A DNA stretch of 64,000 nt from Rhodamnia argentea. Taxonomy: Eukaryota; Streptophyta; Magnoliopsida; Myrtales; Myrtaceae. The position numbers and the translations under genes are program-made. Location of the stretch: positions 6,076,001-6,140,000 of the forward strand of contig NC_063151.1 of the NCBI RefSeq assembly GCF_020921035.1, written 5' to 3'. The notes beneath the pieces are model-generated. The model searched no databases and was not told where the DNA came from. It saw nothing but the letters and a program-made list of their open reading frames with translations. Position 1 is the stretch's first letter, and each line of letters begins with the position of its first letter. Positions 1 through 12,124 of the stretch are shown here, piece after piece.

Positions 1-855
1 GCCAATATATTGGCCATTCCTGTTATATTTCAGTGGATTTTTCAGTGTGATTTATTGTTAGATATCATCCTGGAAGGACCATAATTATATTCTGCAGAAT
101 AATTGGCAAGAAGCAGGGGCTGGTTTTCCAGTGTCATGCTTGCATGGGTGTATTGCTTTACTAAAATGAGTCTGTCTCGGTTTTGTTGCTGGAAGTTTGT
201 TTTACTCGCACCCATGGGCATCTTGCTCTGTAGCGTGACGTAGCTAGGTGGGCTGTCTGCCAATCAAGGCCTGCTGTAAATCTCAGCCATACAGATTTCT
301 GTCTTTTTTTTACGAACCAAGAGCTTGCTTTCCAAAAGTATATTGCCTTTCAAAGGATCATTTGTTTTAAAATTTTATGAAGCTGAAATAAGGAGGAGCA
401 TTTCCAGAAGAGATGCCATTCAAGCAGAGCAAGAATACTTCGTTCTTTCTGGTTATACTTCCGCCCATCCAGAGCTTAGTTCCTTAAACAATTTACAAGT
501 GCTGTGACATGTTTAATGCACAATGTATATATAACTCCAGTATGTGTAGTAAGTACTTTCTTTATTGCTGATTTATTTCTTGATTAAGCAATTTTCCATT
601 TTCCATGCCAATTTTACTTTTTGTTGATTGTCTTCTCTTCAAGTCATGCAAGACAGATCTGATCGTCTGCTGAGCAGTACAATTTCACTAATAAAAGGTG
701 TAAGGAAATAAATGCCCTTATCTCTTGTTTAAAAAAGACCATACAAGTTATAGATAAATTGGTAAAAGTACCAGGTTTCTATGTGTAAGTTATAACAAGA
801 GGGAGAGTATTGTGCTCATTTGGTAGACAAATTCTCGTGTGTTCAACCGGAGGAG
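1..855. other. intergenic, no gene recognised
   Basis: AT-rich non-coding sequence with only short open frames and no family I recognise. It could be upstream or intronic sequence of the VAL-like fragment that follows, because the window may begin inside that locus. No exon with good borders was found here. Confidence 0.4.
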
Positions 856-1187
856 GGGAAAAGTACACTAGAAGTGCCATAACTTGTGTACGGCGTTCAC
901 TTGAGTGCCATAACTTTCAAAACGTTCACTTAAGTGCCATAACTTTCAAAAATCGTTCACTTGAGTGCTACGTCGGAGCAAAATCGTTCACTTGAGTGCT
1001 ACAGTAACTTTTCCAGCGTGCCACGTCATCTTTCCGGCTGCCACGTCAGCTTTTCCGGCCGCCACGTCAGCATGACACTCAAGTGAACGATTTTTGAAAG
1101 TTATGGTACTTAAGTGAACGTTTTGAAAGTTATGACACTCAAGTGAACGCCGTACAAAAGTTATGGCACTTCTAGTATACTTTTCCC
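856..1187. mobile_element. Mutator-like MITE with long inverted ends
   Basis: A 332-bp non-coding element. Its ends are inverted repeats of about 110 bp starting GGGAAAAGTA, and the right end reads as the reverse complement with few mismatches. Each arm is itself built from a phrase of about 30 bp, GTTCACTTGAGTGCCATAAC plus CTTTCAAAA, repeated three times or more. The centre has three degenerate copies of a GCCACGTCA phrase. The flanks read ACCGGAGGAG (846-855) and ACCGAGGAG (1188-1196), a 9-10 bp target-site duplication with one indel. A 9-bp duplication plus long inverted ends is the Mutator-like signature. There is no transposase, so the element is non-autonomous. Confidence 0.85.
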
Positions 1188-3180
1188 ACCGAGGAGAGTA
1201 TGCACTCCTACCTCCCTGCCTTATGCTTAATTGATGTTGAAGAGTCGTAGGTGCCATGCAACTCTACTTCTAGTGTTCTTTGTTTTTAACTCCTATTTTT
1301 AGGTTGATTGCAGAATGCAAATTGCAATACTATTAATCTCAGAACTGACCCTTAAGTGAACGCAAATCATAGGCTTTTGTATGAGCCTTGACTTTGGGAT
1401 GCGCCACATATACATACAATAAAACAAATGCAGGACATTCACCTATTTGTGGTCATTAGTCACCCCTGGAAAATTTTCATCAATCTGTTTATTGCTGACG
1501 CTGCTGTATTCACATTTGAGGTATATCTATATACGTCTTAAATAGGGAGTAACTAGTTATTCCTTATCTTGTGACCGAAATGGTTGTTAGGTCTCTATTT
1601 GTTGGTTTGACATAGGTTGTGAAACAGTCTAATTCTCTAGACTGCCATGCAAATCATTTGGACACAAGTAGCCCTTTTTTCTCCTTCAATTTCAATGGAG
1701 GAGATAGGCAAGTAGGGGAAACACGCTTATGATGGAAGAGTTACTTTTAGCTTTTCTTGAAAGATTCTTTAGAGTACCAGATTCCGTCTGCAGCGGAGTC
1801 TCTTTCAACAAGGAAGAGAAGAAAATTAATGTCCATGTGATCTCACATCGATTTGTGTATGTTTCCTTTTTTGACACAACCTGTTACAAGAATCTTTTTT
1901 ACATAAAAATATGGTAGTTCTACTATGAATTTGTGCTAGAATGAGATTTATAACTTTGTATGCTTTCGCTATCCTATTTAATGAGCTTGATGATATTTAC
2001 CAACGTGACTGTTCTTGTGACAAATTGTTTAGTTTCTTATCCTGCACGCAAGTTTTGAGTTTGGCACCCATATCATGAAGAATTAAGCTTGCTTCATCAA
2101 AGCTATTTTTGGAGCTCTTTGGTTGAGATGTTTCCTCTAGCGATGGCAGAAGTTGCAATTTATCTGCTTGAAACAGAAAATTCAAGCCACCTGTAAGATA
2201 TCTTGACATCCGCAGATCTTACATATCTGAAAGGACCACATGTTTAGAAGCATGCCAAAATATTAAAATTAACAGAGATGCAAGTAGATTGGCGATTGAA
2301 GTCTAGGAGAAGTTCTAGATGTGTCTGTAGTGACTGAGATGACAAATACTACTCTTTCTTTGGTTTTGAGGTCTTAATTCAATCTTTTATCCTTCACCCC
2401 ATACATTTATGTCCTGCTGAATAAAAACTCATGAACTTGAGGCTGTTGCTGTGCTATAAGCAACACTATTTAAAGGACTTGACATTACAGTGTCAGATGA
2501 TATTCAAAAACAGAATCTACTGAGAAGTGGTTGGTGGTGGAAGGAAAAAAATAGAAAAATAACTACACTAATCTTCTGTAGATTAAACTGAATTTCATGA
2601 ACCACGATATGCCAAATGTCTCAGGAGGTATAAGCACCAGTGTTGCTTTTAAGATCTTTACGTGTTGACTAAAGGACTAGGTCCCCTCAGTTTCCTTTTC
2701 GGATTAGTCCTGGACAAGTATATATGTGCTTCATGGCATTTCTTCGGCCTACTTCCAAGGCCCATGAGAAGCTTTGACTAGAAGTGGAATAAAGAATAGG
2801 TTAAGCTTTGCTTGTAACATTTTTTTTTTTTTGGTCAGAAGCTTTACTTGTAACATAAGCAGCTGATGTGGGTGTTTTTTCCTCATTCGAAATGGTACCG
2901 GCCTTCTTATTTAGTTAGTCAGAGCAACATCAAATAACAAGTTTCCTGGCTTGTGTTTCTTGCTTTCCAACAAATAATTTGCTCCAGAATATTAAACTTT
3001 CTAGTATCCATCTAAATGTTCTCACCAGTATGGACTGGGATCTAGTAGGTTAATTTTCTTTTATGCATCTTGCTGAATGTATATTACTTCATTACATGAA
3101 TCTGTGAATGGTCAATAGTTATCAGGTTACACAATCTTAGCCTCTGTTCTCATTACAAGTGACTTGACACTCTCTCTTAG
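1188..3180. other. intergenic or intronic, no gene recognised
   Basis: AT-rich, with a T run near 2820. Open frames are under 75 codons on both strands and none resembles a known protein. It precedes the VAL-like exons and may be their upstream intron. Confidence 0.4.
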
Positions 3181-4579
3181 GTCTGCTTATGAGGATGGTA
3201 CATTCTGTGAAACATATCACCCTAATGCTGATGGTTGGAGAAACTGCAATACTTGTCAGAAGGTACGCATGAGATGTTAACAATTTCGTGCCTTTGTTGT
3301 TAGCAATGTGTAGTGCCAATATTGTTGATAGATATGGAAGTGTAGTAGTGCTGACAATGATGTTTGACTTGTTTTTCCATAGAAATTTCCTATTTACCTT
3401 TATCCTGGATTCCTTTCTCAGCTACTCCATTGTGGATGCATTATGTCAGCGCATGCATTTGTAGTATTGGATTTTGGTGGGGTTAGCTGCATGGATTGCT
3501 CAAGGAATGACTTTATTCAGGTGAGGCTTGTTATCTTAGCCATGGTCCAACTAGGTGGATTAATTGTGCTCTTGGTTAAACCATACGTGTTTGCATGTAA
3601 CATCAAGGAGCTCAGGAAATAGTTTGTAGATGCTATCGCTACTCTCCATCTCATGCTCACTTCCTTTTTATTGATGTTTCTGTGATGACTGCATCATCCT
3701 ATTTCAAAATGTGAAACTACGCTGATGTTGTTGAAACAATTTTATTTGACATAGATTTGAGTGAAACAAAAATGCTAGATATCATTTGATCAAATTACCT
3801 TCTCGCTGTAAAAGCAGCGCAATGAGAGATATGTGCAACAGGCCATCTAAGTACAATTGACCCAATTAGTCAGGCTTAGGGTTACATAAAATGATACGGC
3901 AGAAATTTAACAACAATTTCTAAAATTGACGTTACCATAGGGTTCTAAGTACTGTTTTTCCAAAATTAGTAATCAGATCTACCATTTTTACGGCATTAGC
4001 AAGTTCTGGAGTAATTCCAGTCTGTTCCTTTCTGATTTTGTTATACACAAATTACCTCTCAAAATGAGAGTGAAGAAAAGCTATATGCTATCATTCACCT
4101 ATCTTACCAAATATAGAAAAAAAAAAGTTGGCTTTCCATTCTAATTTATTTCTTGCAGAACGTGGATATGCTGACAACTTTTATTACCGTGGAAAAAAAC
4201 ATAATCAGAGGCACCATGTGAGAAGCAACGACTGTCTTGGCCCTTTCGAGTTGGGAAGATTTGTAGCACTTACATGACTTACTGAGTTGAACCGAAAACA
4301 AGTCATGCTAGTACTAACCTTTTTGGCGCTTCCTAAGCATTAAGAGCTGTTAATGCTTCTATACATCTGAGAAATTCACAGTGGAGCTGACCTGCTAGTT
4401 CATAACTAGAAAAATGCTACTGCTCCAACCATATTCCTTATATGCTGTTGTGGCTTCATTTACTCATAAAGATGTTCTTCTAATTAATCCTTGTTGCAGG
4501 ATACCCCCGAGGCTCAGCAGAAATTGGATGAACCCCAAGCGGTTGGACTGTGTGATGTTTCTGTTGAAATGGCTGTTGG
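3181..4579 (+). pseudogene. VAL/HSI2-like B3 repressor fragment (zinc-finger exons only)
   Basis: Two good exons encode the plant-specific Cys-rich (PHD-like) domain of VP1/ABI3-like (VAL/HSI2) repressors. The exon at 3181-3262 reads SAYEDGTFCETYHPNADGW with the Cys pair CNTC. The exon at 3422-3520 reads LLHCGCIMSAHAFVVLDFGG followed by a CMDC pair. Both have AG and GT borders and join in phase 0. A third block with a good acceptor (from 4159) meets a stop in the continuing frame, and a fourth plausible exon (about 4500-4579) reads DTPEAQQKLDEPQAVGLCDV. VAL proteins read H3K27me3/H3K4-marked chromatin and bind RY elements through a B3 domain. No B3 domain, EAR motif or CW finger follows before the next gene, and no start codon is visible upstream. 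Best read as a broken or truncated copy. A gene starting left of the window with very long introns is the alternative. Confidence 0.6.
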
Positions 4580-6192
4580 TAATATTTCTCTTGACCCCTG
4601 AGTATATTTAATGCATTTCACAAGCTATAGCTCTTTACGCCATGTAGTCGCAAGCAATCTATCTAATGTTTCGATAGCAATTGTTCTTTGCAAAGAGTAT
4701 GCTTAAGAGTTTTATTCTGGGCATTTAAGTGAAAAGCAAGAAAGAGAGTTATGAGGAAGGAAATATTTCCTATTGATTCTTCCTTATCCTCTTATTGAAC
4801 AATTATTGCATAAGAAACCGAGAAGAATCACGACAGCCAAGTTCCATTATAGTGCTTGGACTTGATCTGTACGTATATATATGCCATAAAAGCAGAATCT
4901 TGAAAGGTTGTTAAGCATCCTTTCTTCATTTGTCTCTGTTAGTTTAACTAATTCAGTAGATATTTTGTCGCCGTCCTATTTTTTGCAGCATGAGGAGTAG
5001 GTTAGGACGAATATGCTTGAGGAGTGCTAGTCATACAGCATAGTATCTTGGCTGCAGAAATTCAGTATGAGGCGCATCTAAGCGCAAAACGTGCTCCAGC
5101 GGTGCCCCATGCCACCCCCGGTGAAACGGCGTTTCAAAATGTTATTTCCAGTGCCCCATATAATGAATCATCCCCTCTAACTGATTACGGAGTAATGATC
5201 TCTTAGAATTCCTATCATGGAGCAGAATTCAAGTCCCCCGAAAGATTTCCTTTGTATGATCAATGTCTGGCTGCCGAAACCAAAAAGGAACTACAGAAGA
5301 CTTCTGAGAAGCTTCCTCCGATAAGTTTTTACTGATGCTGCGTCCCCATTGCATTAAACAATGTGTCCGGTAACATTTGCAGCTATTTCTAATGCGGATT
5401 TGGAGAAGTTGCAATATTGTCTTCACCGAGTAGGAACTTATCATTTGATGTTTGACATTGCTTTGCACAAAGTAAAGGGTTCAGCAACCCTTCATCGCGT
5501 TTTCCTACAAAAGTTTGGGACTCCTAGCATAATTCCCCCTTCATCAATCAAGTGACTAACTCAAATGTCATTTTCGAGTAATTTTATATGAACCTCAGGA
5601 ATCTTTACATAGTGAACTTTCATAGTGGTTTAATTTCGTCCATATTTTCAAATATAGTAAGTCTTCAAGTAATTAGATTTAGTTGCTTTGACTATGATTT
5701 TGCTATGAATCATTCACTTCAAATGAAGCTATTCCGTTGAATACTCGGTCGAAACACGCCACGTAGCATTTGATTCGATATTCTTCTTTGCTTGCACGGC
5801 AGTCAGCTTGTTTTAGTGAGATATACCTGAGCTATGAATTGGTCAATTAAGGAGACGCCTCATCTAGCTCTGGGTCACGGGCAATACAACGTCATCTTAT
5901 TAGAAAACTCACAGAAACACGGGGAGTAGATTGCAGGGACTTGCACGAAACTAAATTGCTGAGCCCTGAAGGACTAGGAATGACGAGAACAACGGGCATC
6001 CTAGTGAAGATGTAATGGCAATAACCCTTTTCCTATTTAATTCAAGTTACCTTAAAGGTCCTGAAATGTAGGGACCGAATGTGCTGTTCAATCGACCTAA
6101 CTCGTTAAGACGTAAATGGGATTGGAAACTGAATGGAAACCGCACTCTAACTGAACTAAGCTTGTTGATTGAAGTATTGTTAAAGACACTTA
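4580..6192. other. intergenic, possible decayed VAL-like 3' sequence
   Basis: No exon with both borders and an open frame was found. Short open stretches near 5024-5555 have no recognisable product. It may hold unreadable remains of the gene represented at 3181-4579. Confidence 0.35.
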
Positions 6193-6652
6193 GGATGAGT
6201 TTGGTTCAGCATTCCCAAGAGGCTTTCAGTCCTCAAAGCCCATTGGAAGAATGCTGAAGCATTTGATTTAGTTTTAAGCTAGCATTTGATCAAATGCTGG
6301 CTTTGGGAAAGCTGAAAACCCAATGATGATAGGGACCAGCATTTGGTCAAATGCTAAGAGATTTTTTTCCTTCCAAAACTAACCTCATCAATTTCCTATA
6401 TTTTCGATTTTGCCCCTCTTTTTACTATTTATCTTCTTCGCCAATCCGGCAATAGGTAATTTTTTTAGTCAAAAATTAAAAAATTGCATTTGAAGCCCAT
6501 TTGAAATGTTGTTTTTACCAAACACCATTCAACCCAAAGCTCATTTCAAATGAGATTTTACCAAATGTAATTAGCATTTTCTTAAACTCCTTTAGGTTGG
6601 AGGCATTTGCATTTTTCTAAAGCTAATTTCAAATGCTGAACCAAACCCACCC
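6193..6652. mobile_element. PIF/Harbinger-type MITE
   Basis: A 460-bp non-coding element flanked by TTA on both sides (6190-6192 and 6653-6655). The left end reads GGATGAGTTTGGTTCAGCAT and the right end, reverse complemented, GGGTGGGTTTGGTTCAGCAT, so 18 of the first 20 bases agree. The next bases also show AAATGC phrases repeated on both arms. A TTA duplication with GG-starting inverted ends is typical of PIF/Harbinger Tourist-like MITEs. No transposase is present. Confidence 0.85.
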
Positions 6653-8138
6653 TTAGAAGTGAAATACAATGCTCGTGGGTTCTCGAACCACTTATCACTG
6701 AGGCCAAGAGTTTGCTACTGGGCTTCACTAATTTAAGACTGGTCCATTGTAGGAGAGAATCGAATTCAGTTGCGCACTGATTAGCAAAAACCCATAAGAA
6801 CGGGTCACTACCTTTCAATTGATTGTCCAATCCCTCCAAAGTTTTGCAGACCTTAATATGTTCTAATTCAAGTCTTTTGTGCTTGCGCTCTTTTAAGTTA
6901 ATTATGAACTCTTATTTCTGAAAAAAAAAAATCCACGTGGGAAAAGATTGGCATTTGGAAAATGAGAGACAGTTGAGTGGATACAATGAAAATTGGAGTG
7001 GAAAAGTGGAGAGAATTAATAAATTCTCGTGAAATTCGAGATTGTCCGGAGAACCCTCCCTACTTTTATGCAACGGCTTTGATGTAAATTAAATTGTTGC
7101 TGCTTCTGTCATCATCCACCGTCCCTTTGCCCGGATCACGAGAAACGCCGATGAACAGACAAGGCGGCGGCTAGTTTGATGGATAAGATCAAGCCAAGTG
7201 GATAAGCCCTGTCCTAGCCGGCGGTGGCCAAGGCTCACAACTCCCATGGGTGAACCGCTTCGACGTGAATATCAAAAGGAAAACAATTCACTCGTTAGCA
7301 CGAGGAGCCCGGACACGTCTCAACGCTTCCAGAGCACTTTGCTCGGACTCCCCGGGCATTTTGGTAAACACTGGGGAGTGGGGAGGGACACCCGTCCGCC
7401 ACCGACTTTATAATAGCCGTTCAGTCCCAGAAAGAACTTGTTGCCACTTGCCAGTCAGGAGACAGCAGACTTACCGTGCAGACCAGCGTGAAAAACACAA
7501 ACGTCGGATGACGAAATGTTAAAAGGTCAAAAGAAACACTTCTGAACCCAGATATTAATATTGGATACAGCAAAGAACGAATCAAAAAAAAAGAGCGCCC
7601 ACTTGGAAAATTTGCATATTCGATCTAAGAAGGGTCAACTGAAAATGAAATTGGTTTTACACAAAAGGGTGATTGAATGAGACGAGTGATGAAAAGGGAA
7701 CTTTCCATGACCCTCCCCGCCCCAAACAGAAGCCGCCCAACCTCTCGCTTCCACTACTGTCTCGAGCACCACCAATCCAACCCCCCAACAAAAACACAAC
7801 AACTAAGCTAGTCCTAATCATCATGCTAAGAACACCAAACCAGACCAAGGCCAATGTTGAAGAAAGAAAACCGATGTGGACTTCAGACAAATCAGCGTCC
7901 TTTTCAATGTTTTGGCTTTCTCAACACTACTGTAATTAAATACCTAAATAGAACAGCTTAGGACCTTTTCACAGACGTAAACTCATGCCTAGCTACTTCC
8001 CTTCCCAACTTCCGATTCTATCTTCGTTCTCTCTCCCCCACTAATTCTTTCCCGAGAAAGTTTGCCCCACTAGTTTTCTTTTTCCCAGAAAGGGAAATGT
8101 GGCCGACTTCACGACGATTCGAAGTACTCTCTTTAACT
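6653..8138. other. spacer and 3' region of the DUF4408/DUF761 gene
   Basis: No gene is recognised between the Harbinger-type MITE and the minus-strand gene ending at 8139. Open frames at 7198-7522 and 7657-7939 are short and unlike known proteins. The part nearest 8139 should hold the 3' UTR of that gene. Confidence 0.4.
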
Positions 8139-9290
8139 TTAGCCGGCCCCGCGATTGATCATCTCCTGGAGCTGGTTCAGGGACTCCTGCCGCTGCAACC
8201 TCATCTGCTCGTTGAACTTCCTGATGAACGCCTCCACCCGCCGGTTCAGGTCCTCCTGGCCCAGCGACGGCTCCCTCCTCAGCTTCACCGAGCCCCGTGA
8301 CGGGCTCGCCGGCACGTTGGTCGGCCCGGGGCCGGTGGCGAAGGTCTCCGCCTTCTTCATCTTCGGCTGCGGCGGGGGGCTGTTCTCGTCGTTCCGCCGC
8401 GCGTGGGAGTCCCACGTGTCGGACTTCTTCAGGTGCCTCGCCAGCGGCATCGCGCGCCCGTCGGTTATCGTCCTCCACGTGCTCTCCAGCGTGTCATTCC
8501 GCTTCGGCCTTGAGACCCGCAACGGCCTCCCAACTGCGTCGAAATACGAGAAAATCGTCGTTCGCCGTTACTGGAGTTTCGAAATTAGACGTTCGAATAG
8601 AACAGACGGGGGAGAGAGAGAGAGAGAGAGTGTACCTTCGGGACTTGACTTGGCCGACTTCCGATGACCGAACCTCGACGAAACGGGCGGCTTTTCTGTC
8701 CGATCCTCGTTCGGACTCAAGAACGAGAAATCCGAAGAATCGTTTCTCTGCGGCGGACTCGCCGATTCCGGAACCATCGGATCGTCACCGCCGTCCGCAG
8801 CAACCACCGCTTTATCATCCACTTTCTCCGCTTCATCATCCACTTTCTCCGCTTCCAAAGCCCCAGCATCGGCTCCGCCGTAGGCGTCAACCCCAAGCTT
8901 CACCAATCTCGGATCGTACACGTTACCGTACACGGCCCCTGGCACCTTCAGATCCTCCGCCGGAGCTCGAACCACCGCTTCGGGCGGGGGAGCCACGTAC
9001 TCAGCCATGGCGAGCTCCGGCACCACCCGGTCGTCGGCCTTGTGCTGGAGCTTGGAGGAAGCGACTATGGAGATGATGATGCAGTTGATGAGGATATAGA
9101 GGTAAGGGGGCCTGAGCCAGGTGAGGAGGAGGCCGTAGATGGAAGGGAGTTCGGAGGTGACGAAGCCGGTGATGGCCGGGAGGGACAGGTTGAGCAGAAC
9201 CGCGGCGGACAGGACGAGCGTAGAAGCGAGCAAGACCTTGAGGGACAGCAGCCAAGTAGTGGCGCTCGAGCCGCTGGAGAAGATCGCCAT
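8139..9290 (-). CDS. DUF4408/DUF761 membrane protein
   Basis: Exons are complement(8636-9290) and complement(8139-8533), giving 349 residues. The start is the ATG of MAIFSSGSSATTW at 9290. An alternative upstream frame lies in untranslated leader. Two hydrophobic segments (about residues 12-36 and 45-76) form the DUF4408 region, ending in the family hallmark WLRPPYLYILINCIIISIVA. A Pro/Glu/Asp-rich linker follows, then the C-terminal DUF761 motif EDLNRRVEAFIRKFNEQMRL. The donor at 8635-8634 (GGTACA) and acceptor at 8535-8534 (GCAG) join in phase 1 to give SSPEVGRPLRV. A GA microsatellite lies in the intron. DUF761 proteins are plant-specific and often cell-wall or stress associated, and their biochemical role is unknown. 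The gene is GC-rich, which creates long antisense frames that are not genes. Confidence 0.93.
8609..8630. repeat. GA microsatellite in intron
   Basis: An uninterrupted run of about ten GA units inside the only intron of the DUF4408/DUF761 gene, a few bases from its splice donor. Length variation here is likely between individuals. Confidence 0.9.
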
Positions 9291-9408
9291 TTTTGTGCCG
9301 ATTTCGAGAGTTGAAGGACCGAATTGACAGTGTGTATTCAGAGAGAGAGATTTTAAAGAGGGAGGGTTGGCGATGAGCGTGTGTTGGGAGTAGTGAGCGA
9401 CAGAGGAG

Positions 9409-9416
9409 TATAAATA
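9409..9416 (-). promoter_or_regulatory. probable TATA box of the DUF4408/DUF761 gene
   Basis: On the minus strand this reads TATTTATA, 119 bases upstream of the ATG at 9290, at the spacing expected for a short untranslated leader. Inferred from motif and position only. Confidence 0.45.
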
Positions 9417-9589
9417 CGAGGACAGAGAAAGCCAGATGCATGCCAATTTTCCTTTTCTTTTTTCCTTTTTTTTTCCGATCCGGCGAAACTATTTGGAGCA
9501 TTTATCAGTAATAGTAATTCGCAACAATGGGACATGATGAGTCTTTTACGGGGTCCGCACCAGGCAAGATCCCAAAGTGATATATTTTG

Positions 9590-10065
9590 ATGAAATTACT
9601 TAAAATTAATTTTTTTCTTTACCACAATAAATATCAAATTAATGCACCTGTGATAAATTCGCCCCGAGCTAATTTTTTAATCACCAAAAACTACCTAATC
9701 GGTACACCTATGAAAAATTTACCTCTTTGACCACCAAAAAATTCAAATTTGTTACATCCGTGACAAAAATTTACCCTTTTTAGTTTGTGTAAAATTAGGT
9801 TAATACTGTGAAAAAATCACAAATCGGTATGCATGTGACGAATGGATGGTTAAAACCTCAAATCAGTACACCCATCAACTGTCATGTGTCATCTAGCCAA
9901 CAAAACGGTAAAATTTAATGAAAACTAACAAAAGATAAATTAATCACAAGTATACTAATTGAGGTTTTTTCATGGTTAAAAAATTAGTTTTGGATTTTTC
10001 GTGGTCAAAAAATTAATTTGAAATAAATTTATCATCAGTATATCAGTTTGAGGTTTTTCATTTTG
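9590..10065. repeat. AT-rich dispersed repeat, family A copy 1
   Basis: Non-coding DNA made of a recurring phrase of about 55-60 bp containing variants of AATTTTTTGACCACCAAAAA, then TCGGTACACC and GTGACAAATTTACCC. The same order of phrases recurs at 14562-14997, including GGTTAATACTGTGAAAAAAT and AACGGTAAAATTTAA. The ends of this copy are worn, so the borders are approximate. It is probably a decayed copy of the Mutator-like family described there. Confidence 0.6.
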
Positions 10066-12124
10066 TAATCCTGTTTTTATAATTGGTGTATTTTTTTTTC
10101 TCTCTTGTCTAAAAGAGACCGGGGGGGGTTAACAAATAGTGATGAACCTCGATCCAAAGTAAATCCCGTAACCGAGATTGGATTGGCAATTTGTGAGCCA
10201 CTTCGATCTAGCTCCGACAAGAAACAGTTCGATCCTCGATACCAAAAAAGAAACCGACATTGTCTGATCTATTTCTAAGGTCGGGATGCTAATCCGAATT
10301 GGCTGACCGATCCTGGACTAACCCTAGACCAAACTCATTTTAAGTATGCTTGTTGCTTATTTTGCTTTAAGGTGGTTAGAATTTGAAGCAAATTTCGATG
10401 GATGAATGATGAATGAAGTTCTATAATTAATATATCATATTGCATGTTTTGAACTTTTTATAGATTGTTCCATTTTACGAGTTCATCATTGATGAATTGC
10501 TACTTTTGCAAGTGAAAAAATATGTTGTTACTTTAGCTTTCGTTTTGCATGACTAAAGGACGAGCTGGATAAATCCATGTGGCTTTAGATTTCTAATTGG
10601 CCTTTGCCGGTGATTCAATCCTCGTCATTTCGTTGCTGAGTATCGCAATTCTAAATAGGTTGGACTGGTCCAATCTTGAAACACTTCACCCCGAAGTAAC
10701 AAGCCCATCAAAAGTGACCAGTGACTAAATGTAATTTTTCACGCAAGACGACAAGTATTTGAGTTGAATAACATGATTGGTCGGTCACATCACGTTTTAT
10801 TATTTGATGTCATCTTTATCGACCACTGTGCACCACAATCGCATGCTGCTTATGGAGAAATCTTCCAAGATTGAGCCAGCCCGTTGAAATATCGGTGTGG
10901 GTTGTCCAACTGGTTTACCTTCGCAATTCAAACCGACCATTAATATGACGAGTTTATATCAACGTAAAAAAATAAAAAGGTCGGACTTATGATGTATATG
11001 TAGGAATTTCATGCCCCGTAATTGATATATCGCATCCTTTCGTATTTGGTACAGGAAAAGATGATTGGTGTTAGCTGAAAGAAAGCAAATCAAAATGAAG
11101 CCGACAGCCCTCTGAGTCACTTAATTCCCCTTGTGTTGTCGGCTCCTTTTTTGGCTCGAACCTTCGCACGTTTTATATCTCAACGATGACCGACAGGACA
11201 CTTGATGTCGTCCCACGTTATGGTCGCGCCATGTGTCGCTGTGCCGGGGCCGCCACGTGGAGGCTCGCAGAGGAGGGAGGGAGGCTGTATCATGTGCTTC
11301 GACATCGGCTGGTTAAATAAATTGTTCGGATCGGATAGAAAATGGTCCCGATCCATTGCCCCATTTTTTTTTTATAATCAGGCCATTATTATTAAAATAT
11401 TTTCATATTTAATTCAATCTAAACAGCTTGTGCACAAACTAAAATGAGTGAATAGAGCCAGCAAGCATGAGATCGAACAAAGGCAAGAGTGAGTTATAAA
11501 TATGAATTGGATTTAAGTAAATTATCAACTTATATTATCCTAAGTTTTGTTATTCCAAACATATTTATTAAATATAATTAACACATATAACAACTCAATT
11601 AATCAAGTATGTGTTAAAAAGTGGATTTATAATCCATATTAGTAGGCCTACTCGAAAGTTACAGCAAACTCCAAACGGTCCTCGCTTCGATCAAATTTAA
11701 AAATCAGAGTCAAATTACAACATTAACTAAATTTCTTCCCTACTTATTATTATTATTATGGAGGAGGGAGCTAGTGGGGGGCGGTGTCAGACAGGAGCAC
11801 GACACTAATCGAAGGTCGGAGAGAGGCCGTGACAACGATGATCCGACTGTCAACTCGGGCGACGTTTCCGGACCCAATTGGACGGATGCGGATCGGCACG
11901 TTCCCGTCACCTCACTGGGCCGCCTCCTCACCGACCACCGCTTTCCGGGGGACCGGTTGGAGCACAGGCTGGCGGCGGCTGTGTGAAATGTGCACTGATG
12001 GGAGTGTTTTTTGCCTATTCATTAAGCTAAAGTCACTACTCACGACTAAGATTCCCTCGCTTGTTATTATTTAAAAACAAAAATAATAACAATGAAAAAA
12101 AGAAGACTTACTCCTCGAAATTGC
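10066..12124. other. intergenic, no gene recognised
   Basis: Contains a run of eight G at about 10121, a perfect G-box core CCACGTGG at 11253-11260 with no gene next to it, and a GC-rich island at 11760-11990. The island holds a 70-codon frame (11774-11986) without a recognisable domain. I see no splice structure linking these. Confidence 0.4.

Noticed and set aside
5024-5555. Possible continuation of the VAL-like gene
   Set aside because: An acceptor-like TTTTTTGCAG precedes it, but no frame matches VAL sequence and no B3 domain follows.
8297-9314. Long plus-strand open frames (up to 259 codons) around 8.3-9.3 kb
   Set aside because: They are opposite the DUF4408/DUF761 gene, are low-complexity Arg/Pro/Ser-rich, and follow from its high GC content. 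The minus-strand product has clear domains and splice sites.
11253-11260. Perfect G-box CCACGTGG
   Set aside because: No gene begins nearby on either strand, so there is no support for a working promoter element.
11774-11986. 70-codon GC-rich frame
   Set aside because: Overlapping frames on both strands are equally open, there is no domain, and no splice partners are visible.
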